From Candidatus Cryptobacteroides sp. (GTDB lineage: Bacteria; Bacteroidota; Bacteroidia; Bacteroidales; UBA932): a stretch of DNA of 42,756 bases. The notes beneath the pieces are model-generated. The model was not told the origin of the DNA. It worked only from the letters and a program-made list of their open reading frames with translations, and made no database searches. Position numbers and translations under genes: made by a program. Within the stretch, counting starts at the first letter, position 1, and each line of letters opens with the position of its first letter. Of the stretch, positions 42,114 to 42,756 are shown piece by piece. Location: positions 1-42,756 of the forward strand of contig JARIAS010000038.1 of NCBI GenBank assembly GCA_029257745.1. Reading direction: 5' to 3'.

Positions 42114-42756
42114 TTAGCTTATTTGTACTAAGTCTTGATTAATGCTCATAAAGATTTTTTCATCTTTTATTTTGGCCTTGAACTTGTATAGAGCTTCCAC
42201 TTCCTGTACTTGATTAGTGCATATATAATTTACCATTAATCCTCTAAGAATTTTAGAATAGGTGGCAAGGCTTTTTAGTTTTCCATCTCTTTCTATTTTA
42301 AAATCAATGTCTAATAGCTTAAGCTCTTTTTGTAAAATATCCCAGTGGAATAGTTTTTTCATTTCTGCACTTGCAAGGTTTATTAGAATGCCCTCATCTT
42401 TTTTGCACTCTGTAAGTATAAAGTCAGTAAGTTTATTTTTCCAAAAATCAAATCTACTTATTCCATTAATCTTGCTGCTTCCCTCAAGTCTATATTCTTT
42501 TATTCCGTCATATGCCCTTAGTATTCCATATAGAAAGGAGGTTATAAGCAGATGTTTTTTAGCATATTCTATACCTCTTTCGTTAAAATTAGCAGCATTT
42601 ATATTTTTAAATACAGAGCCCTGATAAGTTAGTAGGGCAGGGCTTTTTATTGACGTATCACTGATGAATGTTTGGTATCTATTAAAATTTTCAATGGCTA
42701 ATTTATTATTTATCCTTAACAAGGATTCTAATTCTTCTACTCTAAGTTTGCTGAGT
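42114..42756 (-). CDS. yaaA: YaaA family peroxide stress protein, 5' end outside the window
   Basis: 214 codons visible. The track gives 42722 as start (a TTG), but the frame stays open to the window edge, adding LSKLRVEELES in front; these match the expected middle of YaaA N-terminal region, so about 50 residues are missing to the right. Recognised by the segments NKLAIENFNRYQTF, ALLTYQGSVFKNINAANF, HLLITSFLYGILRAYDGIKEYRLE and the C-terminal GLMVNYICTNQVQEVEALYKF, ordered as in E. coli YaaA (DUF328). YaaA lowers intracellular iron and DNA damage under peroxide stress and binds DNA in a helix-hairpin-helix manner. Convergent with the EamA gene. Confidence 0.88.
   Translation of the reverse strand, partial: LSKLRVEELESLLRINNKLAIENFNRYQTFISDTSIKSPALLTYQGSVFKNINAANFNERGIEYAKKHLLITSFLYGILRAYDGIKEYRLEGSSKINGISRFDFWKNKLTDFILTECKKDEGILINLASAEMKKLFHWDILQKELKLLDIDFKIERDGKLKSLATYSKILRGLMVNYICTNQVQEVEALYKFKAKIKDEKIFMSINQDLVQIS

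Noticed and set aside
42262-42624. 120-residue plus-strand ORF
   Set aside because: Lies wholly opposite yaaA, whose family segments are intact; shadow frame.

Overview
The window looks like chromosomal DNA of a low-GC member of the Bacteroidota, most likely order Bacteroidales. Three things point there: protein families largely restricted to that phylum (DUF4783, DUF4988 lipoproteins, a eukaryote-like IleS, a GT3 glycogen synthase joined to a phosphorylase); gene orders I know from that group (ileS-dksA-lspA, cmk-ispH); and Bacteroidota-type -7 promoter boxes (TAnnTTTG) in front of most transcription units. I cannot name the genus. No rRNA, tRNA, CRISPR array, complete mobile element or replication origin is visible.

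Layout. 1-65: first codons of a leftward AAA ATPase cut by the window edge, then a ~490-base AT-rich gap with a 20-base direct repeat. 556-3225: leftward operon of a secreted protein of unknown function, an M16 peptidase and an O-methyltransferase. 3285-5913: dnaX and lptB, running into a convergent NtrC-type response regulator that lacks a DNA-binding domain. 7173-9399: cmk-ispH and efp, closed by a bidirectional terminator shared with a leftward DUF4783 gene. 10016-14012: rlmH and a very large NtrY-like membrane histidine kinase, the probable partner of the regulator. 14058-19421: engB, prs, a small cysteine-bearing membrane protein, der and a DUF4988 lipoprotein, ending in a strong terminator.

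19422-19983 is a ~560-base AT-rich gap with hairpins and degenerate repeats. 19984-33202 is one tightly packed rightward run: xseA-xseB, then a glycogen/alpha-glucan cluster (branching enzyme, debranching enzyme, GT4 glycosyltransferase, GH57 amylase with a lysine-rich tail, and a 1412-residue GT3-GT35 fusion), then ribF. 33298-35327: greA behind a terminator-like leader hairpin, a HIT hydrolase and a thioredoxin-fold protein without its cysteine pair. 35319-36495: leftward cvpA-tsaB. 36577-42110: ileS, a TraR/DksA-like regulator, lspA, a terminator and an EamA transporter. The right edge cuts a leftward yaaA gene.

Most of the window is housekeeping: replication clamp loading, envelope LPS export, isoprenoid and nucleotide synthesis, ribosome assembly GTPases, tRNA charging and lipoprotein processing. 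The less ordinary parts are the glycogen locus with its fused synthase/phosphorylase and histone-like amylase tail, the split NtrY/NtrX-like pair with a regulator that cannot bind DNA in the usual way, and the terminator-like greA leader, which resembles in principle the attenuated greA leader of E. coli. All assignments are by reading the sequence; no database search was run.
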